Source of the DNA: Virgifigura deserti
GTDB lineage: Bacteria; Pseudomonadota; Alphaproteobacteria; Dongiales; Dongiaceae
Reading direction: 5' to 3'
Assembly: GCA_003576685.1 (NCBI GenBank)
Contig: QOZR01000002.1
Location: 1-64,000 of the forward strand
DNA: 64,000 bases
Of this stretch, positions 42,611 through 51,054 are shown piece by piece. Position numbers and translations under genes: made by a program. The stretch's first letter is position 1. Each line of letters opens with the position of its first letter. Under the pieces are notes generated by a model. It was not told the origin of the DNA and ran no database searches. It saw only the letters and a program-made list of their open reading frames with translations.

Positions 42611-43278
42611 AGAAATCCCGTCAGCGAGCCTAGAACGAGCCAGAAGAGGAAGCTCGTCACCAGCGCCGCGACGACGAAGTCGCGGGCGAGGCTCGCCGGT
42701 GCAAGGCCGCTATGCGTCTCCGGCTGCGGCGCGCCGATCAGATGCGGCAGCAGCAGAAGTCCGACGCCCGCAGTTACCCAGACCGGCCGCCGCACCAGAA
42801 ACATCAGCGCGAGACCGGCGCCGGTCGCCAGCACCGCGCCCAGCCACCAGACCTGCCGGTCCATAAGCGGTGCGGCCTCGGCACCAGGAATCTCCGGCGG
42901 CAGCCCGAGTGCCGGCGCCAGCGTGAAGGTGACGAAGCCCGCCGCGCCCCAATAGAGCCCGCTTTGCCAGTCGGCCCCGCCGCGCAGGGCGAAGGCCGCC
43001 GCCAGCAGCAGGCCGAAGCCGATTCCGGTGAGCACGTTCACGAGGAGGGTGTAGAGCGTGCGCTCCAGCCCGTCCTGCGGTGCCCAGCCGGCATGGCTGT
43101 GCTCATGTGCTGCCCCAGCATCATGATCATGGACATGATCTGGCTCGACCGGTGCGGCCGTCTCATAGGTTTCGGCCTCGAAGACGAGCGGCAGGACCCG
43201 CACGGCCTGCGCGGCCGTGACGAAGAGTCCGGCGAGCAGGCCGGCGAGCGCCGCGACGAAAACGATCTGCCGGAACAT
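42580..43278 (-). CDS. cbtA: Cobalt transporter subunit CbtA
   Basis: 232 residues, five or so membrane helices: RQIVFVAALAGLLAGLFVTAAQ at the start, LYTLLVNVLTGIGFGLLLAAAFA, then YWGAAGFVTFTLAPALGLPPEIPG, the family landmark. The first periplasmic loop carries a His-rich stretch (PDHVHDHDAGAAHEHSHAGW, about 46-65) that likely collects metal. CbtA with CbtB is a predicted B12-linked cobalt importer. It follows cbtB by 14 bases in the cobA-cobB-cbtB-cbtA unit. Confidence 0.92.
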   Translation of the reverse strand: MFRQIVFVAALAGLLAGLFVTAAQAVRVLPLVFEAETYETAAPVEPDHVHDHDAGAAHEHSHAGWAPQDGLERTLYTLLVNVLTGIGFGLLLAAAFALRGGADWQSGLYWGAAGFVTFTLAPALGLPPEIPGAEAAPLMDRQVWWLGAVLATGAGLALMFLVRRPVWVTAGVGLLLLPHLIGAPQPETHSGLAPASLARDFVVAALVTSFLFWLVLGSLTGFLYKRFSATAA

Positions 43279-43292
43279 CGGCCGAGTGCCGA

Positions 43293-43487
43293 TCAGTGGC
43301 AGGGGAAGGCGTGCGCATGCCGCCCGTCATGGGCGGCATTGTGGATCACCTGCGGGCCGGCGAAACCGACGCCCCAGATGAGCATGACTCCCAAGAACGC
43401 GGCCAGAAACGCCGGCAGCACTGCGGCGGTACGGCCGACCGCAGCCTGAGTGGAACGAGTGGTCGAGGACAGGTCCGATTGCAGCAT
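43293..43487 (-). CDS. cbtB: Cobalt transporter subunit CbtB
   Basis: 64 residues, one membrane helix (VLPAFLAAFLGVMLIWGVGFAG, 23-44) followed by a His-rich tail (VIHNAAHDGRHAHAFPCH). This is the usual CbtB layout. Start at 43487 is supported by AGAGGAG five bases upstream; the frame extends far upstream but overlaps nothing meaningful. The tail probably hands cobalt to CbtA. Confidence 0.9.
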   Translation of the reverse strand: MLQSDLSSTTRSTQAAVGRTAAVLPAFLAAFLGVMLIWGVGFAGPQVIHNAAHDGRHAHAFPCH

Positions 43488-43624
43488 GATGTCTCCTCTT
43501 GCTGTCATGGTCGCCAATATCCGCCGCAAGGCCTGAACGCACGGCCAGCAGCCTGAAAATGCCCCAGTTGAACCGCCGGGGCAAGACGGTCCTGATACCT
43601 CGGATCGCGCCGTCGGACGACCGG

Positions 43625-44980
43625 TCATCGGCCTTCTCCGGCAGGTGCTTCCGATACCCGGTCGATCAGATGGACGAAAGAGCCGAAGACGGTTCCGCAA
43701 CGCCGACCGCTACTCCCCAGCGCCCGGCCGGTCGCGTCGCGGCACTCGAACAGCGGCTTCCCGTCCCCCTCGTCGACGATCGAGGCATAATGGAATTCAT
43801 GGCCGCGGAACGCCTGCCCCGGATCTCCGAGAGCGCAGGCGCCGGCAAGCCGCGCCTGGCGATAACCGAGATGCAGCCGCCGGTCGGCGAAGGACGCCTC
43901 GAGCGGCAGCAGTCCGGCCATGGCGTGGCGCCGGCCTTCAGCATCGACGAGGCCGGCGCCCAGCGTCATATAGCCGCCGCACTCGCCGAAGACCGTCGCG
44001 CCGCGCACCGCAGCCTGCCGCAAGCCCGCCAGGAAAGCGTCGTTGCCGGCCAGCCGCCCGGCATGAAGCTCCGGATAGCCGCCGGGCAGATAAACTGCAT
44101 CGGCATCGGCCGTCGGCGCCTCGTCCGCCAAGGGAGAGAAGAGGGACAGCTCGGCACCGGCCGCGCGCCAGTCTTCGAGCAGCGCCGCATAGGCGAAGGT
44201 GAAGGCGGCATCGTCGGCGACCGCGATCCGCTGTCCCAAGGGCGGGACCGCAGCGCCTTCGCCTGTCTGCGTCCTGCCATTAAATGAAAGCCGCATCGGT
44301 GCAGCGAGCGCTTGCAGCGCGCCCAGATCGACATGGCGGACGATCCAGTCGGCGGCGCGGTCAAGGAACGCCGCAAGGTCGGCGCGCTCGCTCGCCTGGA
44401 CAAGGCCGAGATGCCTCTCCGGCACAGCGAGATCAGCGATGCGCGGCAGGCAGCCCAGCACAGGGATGCCGAGCGGCGCGACGGCGCGGCGGAGGATATC
44501 GGCATGCGCCGGACCGCCGACACGATTGAACAGGACGCCGGCGATTCGGACATCGGCGCGGTGCCCGGCGAAGCCGCGCAGTAGGGCGGCGGCCGAGGCG
44601 GCCTGGCCGCGCACGTCGATCACAAGAAGCACCGGCCAGCCGGTCAGCGCGGCAACGTCGGCGGTCGATCCGGTGCCGTCCACAGCACCATCGAACAGCC
44701 CCATCACCCCCTCGCCGAGGACGAGATCGGCGCCCTGCTGCAGCGCGCCCAGCAGACGCGCGATCGTTTCTGGCCGCATCGCCCAGGAATCGAGGTTCGG
44801 ACAGGCCCGACCGCTCGCGGCGGCATGGAACGCCGGGTCAATATAGTCGGGACCGATCTTGAATGATCCCGCCGCGACGCCAGCCCGGCAAAGCGCGCGG
44901 AGCAGCGCCAGCGTCACCGTCGTCTTGCCGCTGCCCGAGGCGGGCGCGGCGATGATCAGGCCGGGCGTGAATGCAGTCAT
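43625..44980 (-). CDS. cobB: Cobyrinate a,c-diamide synthase
   Basis: 451 residues from ATG 44980, seven bases behind GAGGGAG; a GTG at 44998 overlapping the cobA stop is an alternative. N-terminal ATPase part: GLIIAAPASGSGKTTVTLALLRAL, FKIGPDYIDPAFHAAASGR, NLDSWAM and EGVMGLFDG. C-terminal amidotransferase part: YLPGGYPELHAGRLAGN and the Cys of VFGECGGYMTLG, with FHYASI near the end. It amidates the a and c side chains of (hydrogeno)cobyrinate using glutamine and ATP. Confidence 0.95.
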   Translation of the reverse strand: MTAFTPGLIIAAPASGSGKTTVTLALLRALCRAGVAAGSFKIGPDYIDPAFHAAASGRACPNLDSWAMRPETIARLLGALQQGADLVLGEGVMGLFDGAVDGTGSTADVAALTGWPVLLVIDVRGQAASAAALLRGFAGHRADVRIAGVLFNRVGGPAHADILRRAVAPLGIPVLGCLPRIADLAVPERHLGLVQASERADLAAFLDRAADWIVRHVDLGALQALAAPMRLSFNGRTQTGEGAAVPPLGQRIAVADDAAFTFAYAALLEDWRAAGAELSLFSPLADEAPTADADAVYLPGGYPELHAGRLAGNDAFLAGLRQAAVRGATVFGECGGYMTLGAGLVDAEGRRHAMAGLLPLEASFADRRLHLGYRQARLAGACALGDPGQAFRGHEFHYASIVDEGDGKPLFECRDATGRALGSSGRRCGTVFGSFVHLIDRVSEAPAGEGR

Positions 44981-44994
44981 GCGCGCGTGCTCCC

Positions 44995-45834
44995 TCACCC
45001 TGTCTCGCCGCGGCTGCGAGAGCCGAGCGGGTCGGGAAAGAGGACGCGGCCGTCGAGCGCGCCCAGCCAGTCGAGCGCGGTGCGCAGACGCACCACCTCG
45101 CCGACGACGACGAGCGCCGGCGGCTCGAGCCCACTCGCGACGACATCGGCGGCACAGGCGCCCAGCGTGGTCTCCAGGACCCGCTGCTCGGGCAGCGTCG
45201 CCCGGCAGACCACGGCCACGGGCTCGTCGCGGCGGCGGCCGGCGGCGATCAGCCGTTCCGCGATCGCCTCGATATGCTTAAGCGCCATATAGAGGACCAG
45301 CACCGGCGAGCCGCGGGCGAGCGCAGTCCAATCCACCGAGTCGGGAACGGTGCCGTTGGTGTCATGGCCGGTGATGAAGGTCACGGCCGAGTTCACGTCG
45401 CGATGCGTCACGGGAATCCCGGCATAGGCGAGGCCGCCGATGCCGGCGCTGATGCCCGGCACGACGCGGAACGGCACGCCGGCCTCGACCAGCGACAGGG
45501 CTTCCTCGCCACCGCGGCCGAAGACGAAGGGATCGCCGCCCTTCAGCCGCAGCACTCGCTTGCCCTCGCGGGAGAGCTGGACCAGACGACGGGAGATATC
45601 CGGCTGCTTCGCCGAGGGCTTGCCGCCGCGCTTGCCGGCATATTCGAGAACCGCGCCGGGCCGTGCCAGATCGAGGATCTCGGACCCGACCAGCGCGTCA
45701 TAGACGACGACGTCCGCCTGGCTCAGGCCACGCAGCGCCAGCAGCGTCAGCAGACCCGGATCGCCGGGACCGGCGCCGGTCAGCCAGACCCAGCCGGGAT
45801 CCAGTGACGGAAGCGAAAGCGGAAAATCAACCAT
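44995..45834 (-). CDS. cobA: Uroporphyrinogen-III C-methyltransferase
   Basis: 279 residues of the SUMT family: VWLTGAGPGDPGLLTLLALRGLSQADVVVYDALV (16-49), RLKGGDPFVFGRGGEEAL (with the GGDPFVFGRG SAM motif), VVPGISAGIGGLAYAGIPVTHR and ITGHD. It doubly methylates uroporphyrinogen III to precorrin-2, the branch point to corrins and siroheme. No CysG dehydrogenase/chelatase domain is fused, so it is the stand-alone B12 type. First gene of cobA-cobB-cbtB-cbtA, divergent from cbiD across 68 bases. Confidence 0.95.
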   Translation of the reverse strand: MVDFPLSLPSLDPGWVWLTGAGPGDPGLLTLLALRGLSQADVVVYDALVGSEILDLARPGAVLEYAGKRGGKPSAKQPDISRRLVQLSREGKRVLRLKGGDPFVFGRGGEEALSLVEAGVPFRVVPGISAGIGGLAYAGIPVTHRDVNSAVTFITGHDTNGTVPDSVDWTALARGSPVLVLYMALKHIEAIAERLIAAGRRRDEPVAVVCRATLPEQRVLETTLGACAADVVASGLEPPALVVVGEVVRLRTALDWLGALDGRVLFPDPLGSRSRGETG

Positions 45835-45902
45835 GCCGCATTCTAGAACGGGCGCGCCGTCCGACTAGCCAAATTGAGACGCCGGACTGTACGATAAGCG
45901 GC

Positions 45903-46991
45903 ATGGGCCGAAAACCTGAAGGACCGTTGCGTCGCGGCTGGACGACGGGCGCCTGCGCCACCGCCGCGACGACGGCCGCCTATACGGCGCTGTTGACGGG
46001 TGCCTTTCCCGATCCGGTCGAGATCACCCTGCCGAAGGGCGAGCGGCCGAGCTTTCCGCTTGCCCGCGAGGCGCTGACGGAGGACGGCGCGACGGCGGGC
46101 GTGATCAAGGATGCGGGCGATGATCCGGACGTGACGCATGGCGCGCTGATCCTGGCGACGGTGCGCCGCGCCGCGCCGGGCAGCGGCATCCGATTCAAGG
46201 CGGGCGACGGCGTCGGCACGGTGACCAAGCCGGGCCTGCCGCTGCCGGTCGGCGAGCCCGCCATCAACCCGGTGCCGCGGCGAATGATGACCGAGGCGGT
46301 GGAGCGGCTGGCCGCTGCCCACAGTGGGTCCGGCGACGTCGAGATCACGATCACGATCCCGGACGGCCTTGAGATGGCGAAGCATACCTGGAACGGCCGG
46401 CTCGGCATCTTGGGCGGCCTGTCGGTGCTGGGCACCACCGGCATCGTCCACCCCTATTCCTGCTCGGCCTGGATCGCCTCGATCCATCGCGGCATCGATG
46501 TCTGCCGCGCGAACGGGCTGACCCATGCCGCCGCCTGCACCGGCTCGACCTCCGAGGCCGGGGTGCAGCGGCTCTACCACCTGCCACCATTCGCCTTCAT
46601 CGACATGGGCGATTTTGCCGGCGGCACGCTGAAATATCTGCGCACGCACCCGCTGCCGCGGCTCACACTCGCCGGCGGCTTCGCCAAGATCTCGAAGCTG
46701 GCGGCCGGATTCACGGATCTCCATTCCGGGCGCAGCCAGATCGACCGCGAGGCGCTGGCCGCCGCGCTCGCGGCACTGGGCGCGCCGTCCGCCCAAGTCG
46801 AGTCCGCCCGCGGCGCCAACACCGCGAACGAGATCCTCGGCACGGCCGTGGCGGCGGGCCTGCCGCTCGGCGACCATGTCGCGCGGCAGGCGCAGGACCG
46901 GGCGCAGGAACTGGTCGACGGCAAGGTCGCGATCGAGGTTGTGATTTTCGACCGGCAAGGCGCACTGGTCGGCCGCGCGGGCTTCGGCTGA
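45903..46991 (+). CDS. cbiD: Cobalt-precorrin-5B C1-methyltransferase
   Basis: 362 residues with the CbiD signature: LRRGWTTGACATAATTAAY (9-27), DAGDDPDVTHG near 77, GDGVGTVTKPGLPLPVGEPAINPVPR near 103-128, GRLGILGGLSVLGTTGIVHPYS and FIDMGDFAGGTLKY. CbiD methylates C1 in the early-cobalt (anaerobic) pathway and takes the place of CobF of the aerobic pathway. Finding it next to late-pathway Cob genes is notable. The next gene begins almost at its stop. Confidence 0.95.
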   Translation: MGRKPEGPLRRGWTTGACATAATTAAYTALLTGAFPDPVEITLPKGERPSFPLAREALTEDGATAGVIKDAGDDPDVTHGALILATVRRAAPGSGIRFKAGDGVGTVTKPGLPLPVGEPAINPVPRRMMTEAVERLAAAHSGSGDVEITITIPDGLEMAKHTWNGRLGILGGLSVLGTTGIVHPYSCSAWIASIHRGIDVCRANGLTHAAACTGSTSEAGVQRLYHLPPFAFIDMGDFAGGTLKYLRTHPLPRLTLAGGFAKISKLAAGFTDLHSGRSQIDREALAAALAALGAPSAQVESARGANTANEILGTAVAAGLPLGDHVARQAQDRAQELVDGKVAIEVVIFDRQGALVGRAGFG

Positions 46992-47076
46992 GATGCCGCG
47001 CGCGCCGTCGAAAGGGAACCAGAGGTCCCGCCGAGTGGTTCATGGACCATCGCAAACAGCCGCTCCCGATCGATCC

Positions 47077-47892
47077 ATGCCGCTGCTATCGGAACGAGAC
47101 CATCAGAGTCGCGTTCGTTCACGCCCCGCCGCCGGCCGTCGCCGCCTGCTGATCCTCGGCGGCACCGGCGAGGCCGCGGCGCTTGCCGACGCGCTGTCTG
47201 CGCATGACAATATCGAGCCGATCACCTCGCTCGCCGGCCGTACGGCTGCACCGGCCGCACCGGCGGGCGCCGTGCGGGTCGGCGGGTTCGGCGGCGTATC
47301 GGGCCTGCTCGGCTATCTCCGCACCGAATCGATCGACCTCGTGATCGACGCGACCCACCCCTTTGCGCAGCAGATCACCCGCAACGCGACGATCGCCTGC
47401 TGGTCGGCGGAGGTGCCGCTGCTGCGGCTGGAACGCCCGCTATGGCCGCGCCATCCCGACGATATCTGGCACGAGGTGAGCACCCTTGTCGATGCCGCGG
47501 CGGCGGTACCGAAGTTCGGCACGCGCGCCTTCCTCACCGTCGGCGCGGGCGAGCTGCAGCCCTTCGCCGGCCTGCCGCAGGTCTGGTTCCTGGTCCGCTT
47601 GATCGACGCACCGCCGAACCGCCTGCCGCTCGCGGATTACGAGGTCGTTCTCGGCCGTGGCCCCTTCTCCGCGGCGAAGGAGCTGCGCCTGCTGGACGAA
47701 CAGCGGATCGACGTCGTCGTGGCGAAGCACAGCGGCGGCGAGGCAACCTACGGCAAGATCGCGGCGGCCCGCGCCCTCGGCCTGCCCGTGATCCTGCTCC
47801 ACCGCCCGATCCTGCCACCCGCCGAACGGCCGGAAACGGAAGTCGGCACTGTCGACGAGGCACTGGCCTGGGTCGAGGCGCAGCTCACTTGA
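47077..47892 (+). CDS. cobK: Precorrin-6A reductase
   Basis: 271 residues from ATG 47077; the frame is open back to ATG 46993, one base past the cbiD stop, so the start is unsure and neither extension is conserved. The conserved body begins RRLLILGGTGEAAALADAL. It continues VGGFGGVSGLLGYLRTESIDLVIDATHPFAQQITRNA, FLTVGAGELQPFAG, VLGRGPFSAAKELRLL and VVAKHSGGEATYGKIAAARALGLPVILL. NADPH-dependent reduction of the corrin ring before decarboxylation. Works with CbiD, CobL and CobH. Confidence 0.92.
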   Translation: MPLLSERDHQSRVRSRPAAGRRRLLILGGTGEAAALADALSAHDNIEPITSLAGRTAAPAAPAGAVRVGGFGGVSGLLGYLRTESIDLVIDATHPFAQQITRNATIACWSAEVPLLRLERPLWPRHPDDIWHEVSTLVDAAAAVPKFGTRAFLTVGAGELQPFAGLPQVWFLVRLIDAPPNRLPLADYEVVLGRGPFSAAKELRLLDEQRIDVVVAKHSGGEATYGKIAAARALGLPVILLHRPILPPAERPETEVGTVDEALAWVEAQLT

Positions 47893-48017
47893 TGCCGCCC
47901 ACCGCTGATACCGCTCCTGTGAACACCTTCATAGACGCGCGACCGCTGACTGCCATCATGGTCGGTGATCTTCCAAAGATTGCGCTCACCGGCGCAAGCC
48001 AACAGGGAGGGAAAGCC

Positions 48018-48647
48018 ATGACTGCTTGGGAAATCCACGGGATGGAGTTCGGCAACTGCAATTGCAGCTATGGGTGCCCGTGCCAGTTCAATGCCTTGCC
48101 GACGCACGGCCATTGCCGGGCGATCGGATTCTTCCGAATCGACGAAGGGCATTTCGGCGATACGCCGCTCGATGGCCTGAACATGGCGATCGCCGTCTCA
48201 TGGCCCGGCCCCGTTCATGAAGGGCACGGGACGATGCAGCCCGTCATCGACGAGAGGGCCGACGAGGCGCAACGGCACGCGCTGCTCAGCATCCTGACGG
48301 GAAAGGAAACCGACGAGTTCGCAACCTTCTTCGCGGTCTACTCGGCCATGTGCGACAGGATCCACGATCCGGTCTACACGAAGATCCGAATCGATGCGGA
48401 CATGGGCGCCCGGACCGCCGACTGCGAGGCCGTCGGCGTCGCAGCCGGCCGGGGCGAGCCGATTCGCAACCCGGTGACCGGCGCCGAGCATCGCGTTGGC
48501 ATCCTGTTGCCGAACGGCTTCGAATACACGCAGAACGAAGTCGGGCGCGGCTGGTCGGCTTCGTCGGAACCCGTGACGGTGACGCTCGAAGACAGCTATG
48601 CCCACTGGTGCGAGCTTCATTTGAACCAACATGGTGTCATACGTTAG
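48018..48647 (+). CDS. DUF1326 family protein with Cys-rich N-terminus
   Basis: 209 residues starting MTAWEIHGMEFGNCNCSYGC, with the DUF1326 C-x-C-x3-C-x-C cysteine cluster (NCNCSYGCPCQF, residues 13-24), which could bind a metal. Later family segments include HCRAIGFFRIDEGHFGDTPLDGLNMAIAVSWPGP and LLSILTGKETDEFATFF. Function unknown. GGGAGGG precedes the ATG at 48018. It lies 125 bases after cobK on the same strand, so co-transcription with cbiD-cobK is possible but not shown. Confidence 0.88.
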   Translation: MTAWEIHGMEFGNCNCSYGCPCQFNALPTHGHCRAIGFFRIDEGHFGDTPLDGLNMAIAVSWPGPVHEGHGTMQPVIDERADEAQRHALLSILTGKETDEFATFFAVYSAMCDRIHDPVYTKIRIDADMGARTADCEAVGVAAGRGEPIRNPVTGAEHRVGILLPNGFEYTQNEVGRGWSASSEPVTVTLEDSYAHWCELHLNQHGVIR

Positions 48648-48759
48648 AGCACGATCCGATCAAGTTGACTCAAACCTGATCGGTGAATCGTCCTCTAACT
48701 CAAGTAATTAGAGGCTGATTCACCGATCACATCGAACCGATGTGATCGGATCAGGCTCT
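48646..48759. repeat. Nested palindromic repeat, 114 bases
   Basis: Two nested inverted repeats. The outer arms start AGAGCACGATCCGATCA and end TGATCGGATCAGGCTCT. The inner arms, TGATCGGTGAATCGTCCTCTAA and TTAGAGGCTGATTCACCGATCA, pair at 20 of 22 positions. The element overlaps the stop codons of both flanking genes (48645-48647 and 48751-48753). It resembles the AGAGC-CGATCCGA dispersed repeats of alphaproteobacteria and may double as a bidirectional terminator. Confidence 0.8.
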
Positions 48760-49227
48760 AGTCCGCCGCTCCGTGGTCCAGCGCTCCGCGGTCAGGGCGG
48801 AAAGAATGGCGGCGGCGAGCGCGGTCAGGTTCAGGGCCGCGCTCGCCGCGTGCGAATATTCCCACTGGGTGCGCAGTTCGCGCCAGTTGCCCGGCGCCTG
48901 CGTCCAATTCATCGTCGCCTGGTTGGCCGGAAAGGTCCAGGTCCAGAAGATGATCTGGGTCCCGGCGATCGCGAGCAGGGCGACAAGGGCCCACAGAAAC
49001 GGCGTGCGTCGACGCCGGAACATGGCGGCCAGGACAAGATTGGCGAGCAGGGCCCCAACCACGATGAATCCGAACAGGGCCCAGCCGCGGTAAATGCCCT
49101 GCACGATGAAATACTGTTCCTGCGGCAGGCCGATTTTGTTCGGCAACTCGAAGAGATGCGCACCGGCCGGAACAAGGGCCAGGGCATTGAACAGGATTGC
49201 GAAGAAGTAGGCCGTCTTGAGCCGCAT
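48751..49227 (-). CDS. Four-helix integral membrane protein, unknown function
   Basis: 158 residues from ATG 49227 (MRLKTAYFFAIL), with an earlier in-frame Met at 49263. Four hydrophobic helices: TAYFFAILFNALALVPAGAH, RGWALFGFIVVGALLANLVLAA, FLWALVALLAIAGTQIIFW and SAALNLTALAAAILSAL. Two conserved-looking loops are FELPNKIGLPQEQYFIVQGIYRGW and WNWTQAPGNW-like NWTQAPGNWRELRTQWEYSHA. It resembles DUF1772-type small membrane proteins, but I cannot name it with confidence. Confidence 0.7.
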   Translation of the reverse strand: MRLKTAYFFAILFNALALVPAGAHLFELPNKIGLPQEQYFIVQGIYRGWALFGFIVVGALLANLVLAAMFRRRRTPFLWALVALLAIAGTQIIFWTWTFPANQATMNWTQAPGNWRELRTQWEYSHAASAALNLTALAAAILSALTAERWTTERRTRA

Positions 49228-49647
49228 GGATCGGACCTCCGTGCCGTGTCCGGCCGCTCGCACGATATTCGCGCCAGCCTCATCTGTCGATTCGGGACAT
49301 CCAGGGTGCGACCTGCGCGCGGCCGGCAGCCGCGAGGCCCGCTACGCCGGCTTCTTCAGGCGTCCGCCCAGGAAGACATGGCCGATTCGCGGGTCGGCGA
49401 GGACCGCCTTGGCGGTGTCGGCCAGGACGAGCCACCGCTGTTCGAGCACCAGGGCGTCGTCGGAGGCCGCGGCCCGTTCGCGGCCTTCTTACCAACAGGA
49501 CGCAAACGGAGACAAGAACGGAATCCGGACTGGGCCGGCAGGTGAAGGCTTGGCGGTGCCAGAGCATTATCAATCGCGACGGCGCGCTGTATGGTGCCTG
49601 CACAACCATTCGCGCCGCTGGGGACGACTGGGGAGAGAGGAACTTTC
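49228..49647. other. 420-base region without an intact gene
   Basis: Between the four-helix membrane protein (minus) and bluB (plus). It contains the transporter-ATPase remnant listed separately (49342-49488) and the bluB leader with a GAGAGGAA ribosome site. Several frames are open here but none has a family-like sequence or credible start. Confidence 0.5.
49342..49488 (-). pseudogene. Remnant of a branched-chain amino acid/urea ABC transporter ATPase C-terminus
   Basis: A 48-codon stretch bounded by an in-frame TAA (49491-49489) upstream and TAG (49344-49342) downstream. It reads ASDDALVLEQRWLVLADTAK, then AVLADPRIGHVFLGG and RLKKPA. This matches the last 40 residues of LivF/UrtE-type ATPases (pattern ALVLE-x-G-x-VL...A...L..DP.I...YLGG). 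No Walker or signature motif and no start precede it, so it is a gene relic. Family call rests on my recognition of the tail pattern. Confidence 0.45.
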
Positions 49648-50289
49648 ATGCCGGATTCGACCATGTTCGACAGCGCGTTCCAGGCGCGCCTGCGCGATCT
49701 CCTCGTCTGGCGCCGCGACGTCCGGCGGTTCCGTCCCGATTCCCTGCCCGAGGGCGCGCTGGAACGGCTGATCGAGCTGGCCTGTCTCGCGCCCTCGGTG
49801 GGCTTGAGCCAGCCCTGGCGGTTCGTCGAGGTCGCCGGCCCGGCACGGCGCAAGGCGGTGCGGGAGAATTTCGAGGCCTGCAACGCGGCGGCGCTGTCAG
49901 CGCAGTCGGGCGAACGCGCCCAGCTATACGCCAGGCTGAAGCTGGCCGGGCTCGACGAGGCGCCGCTGCACTTGGCCGTCTTCGCCGATCGGGGAACGAG
50001 GCAGGGCCACGGCCTCGGCCGCCGCACCATGCCGGAAATGGCCGAGTACTCGACGGTGACCGCGATCCACACGCTCTGGCTCGCCGCCCGCGCCGAGGGT
50101 ATCGGCCTGGGCTGGGTCTCGATCCTCGAGCCGGCGCGGATCACCGCGATTCTGGATATTCCGACCGAATGGCGCTTCATCGGCTATCTGTGCCTGGGCT
50201 ACCCGCAGGCGGAAGACGACACGCCCGCGCTGGAGCGTGCCGACTGGGAGCGGCGTCGGGCCGCGTCCGACTTCTTGCTGCGCCGCTGA
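49648..50289 (+). CDS. bluB: 5,6-dimethylbenzimidazole synthase
   Basis: 213 residues of the nitroreductase fold, BluB branch. The start fits MPDSTMFDSAFQARLRDLL, with RRDVRRF (D24), LAPSVGLSQPWRFV, RTMPEMAEYSTVTAIHTLWLAARAEGIGLGWVSIL (S158) and LCLGYPQ. D24 and S158 occupy the places of the Asp and Ser shown to matter in Sinorhizobium BluB. It cleaves FMNH2 with oxygen to form the lower ligand base of B12. It requires oxygen. Start 49648 follows GAGAGGAA. Convergent with cobM (three-base gap). Confidence 0.94.
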   Translation: MPDSTMFDSAFQARLRDLLVWRRDVRRFRPDSLPEGALERLIELACLAPSVGLSQPWRFVEVAGPARRKAVRENFEACNAAALSAQSGERAQLYARLKLAGLDEAPLHLAVFADRGTRQGHGLGRRTMPEMAEYSTVTAIHTLWLAARAEGIGLGWVSILEPARITAILDIPTEWRFIGYLCLGYPQAEDDTPALERADWERRRAASDFLLRR

Positions 50290-50292
50290 GAG

Positions 50293-51054
50293 TCAGCGCG
50301 CTTTCGGCCGCAGGATGTGCCGATGGTCGGCGTGATAGAGGCGGCTGTCGGTGAAATCCTGATTGTCGAAGACGCGGCCGATGAAGATCAGCGCGGTGCG
50401 GGTGATCTTCGTCGCCTTCACGAGGCCGCGGATGGTGTCAAGCGTGCCGCGGATCACCTCCTGGTCCGGCCAGCCGACGCGATAGACAACCACCACCGGG
50501 CAATCGGCGCCATAGAGCGGCGTCAGCTCGTTCACCACCAGATGAATGTTGCGGACCGAGAGATGGATTGCGAGCGTCGCGCCGGAAGCGCCGAGCGTCG
50601 TCAGATCCTCACCCGCCGGCATCGGCGAGGCTTTGCCGGAGGTGCGCGTCAGGATCACGGTCTGGCTCACCTCGGGCAGGGTCAGCTCCGTCTTCAGCAC
50701 CGCCGCCGCCGCAGCATAGGCCGAGACGCCGGGCGTGATGTCGTAGGGAATGCCGAGCGCATCGAGCCGGCGCATCTGCTCGGCGATCGCGCCATAGAGC
50801 GAGGGGTCACCGGAATGGACCCGGGCGACGTCCCGCCCCGCCGCATGCGCCGCCTCCATATGGCCGATGATCTCGTCGAGGGTCAGCGGAGCGGTGTCGA
50901 TCACGCTGGCCTCGGCCGGTGCGTAGGCGACGACCCGCTGCGGCACGAGCGAGCCGGCATAGAGCACCACGGGGCAGCGCGCGATCAGGTCGCGGCCGCG
51001 CACGGTGATCAGCTCCGGATCGCCCGGCCCGGCGCCGATGAAATGGACAGTCAT
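50293..51054 (-). CDS. cobM: Precorrin-4 C11-methyltransferase
   Basis: 253 residues: VHFIGAGPGDPELITVRGRDLIARCPVVLYAGSLVP (3-38) then VARVHSGDPSLYGAIAEQMRRL, GVSAYAAAAAVLKTELTLPEVSQTVILTR and VYRVGWPDQ. This is the CobM/CbiF family, which methylates C11. Last gene of the cbiX-to-cobM unit; its ATG overlaps the stop of the cbiG-cobJ fusion (ATGA). Sequence does not reveal whether it takes the cobalt-containing or cobalt-free substrate. Confidence 0.95.
   Translation of the reverse strand: MTVHFIGAGPGDPELITVRGRDLIARCPVVLYAGSLVPQRVVAYAPAEASVIDTAPLTLDEIIGHMEAAHAAGRDVARVHSGDPSLYGAIAEQMRRLDALGIPYDITPGVSAYAAAAAVLKTELTLPEVSQTVILTRTSGKASPMPAGEDLTTLGASGATLAIHLSVRNIHLVVNELTPLYGADCPVVVVYRVGWPDQEVIRGTLDTIRGLVKATKITRTALIFIGRVFDNQDFTDSRLYHADHRHILRPKAR

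Noticed and set aside
43488..43624. Possible cobalamin riboswitch in front of cbtB
   Set aside because: The 137-base gap lacks the conserved B12-box and core motifs in either reading and is too short for the full element. I also saw none before hupE or cobA.
49280..49609. 109-codon minus-strand frame with ATG next to bluB
   Set aside because: Arg/Pro/Gly-rich with no domain; it overlaps the bluB leader in another frame from the LivF-like relic.
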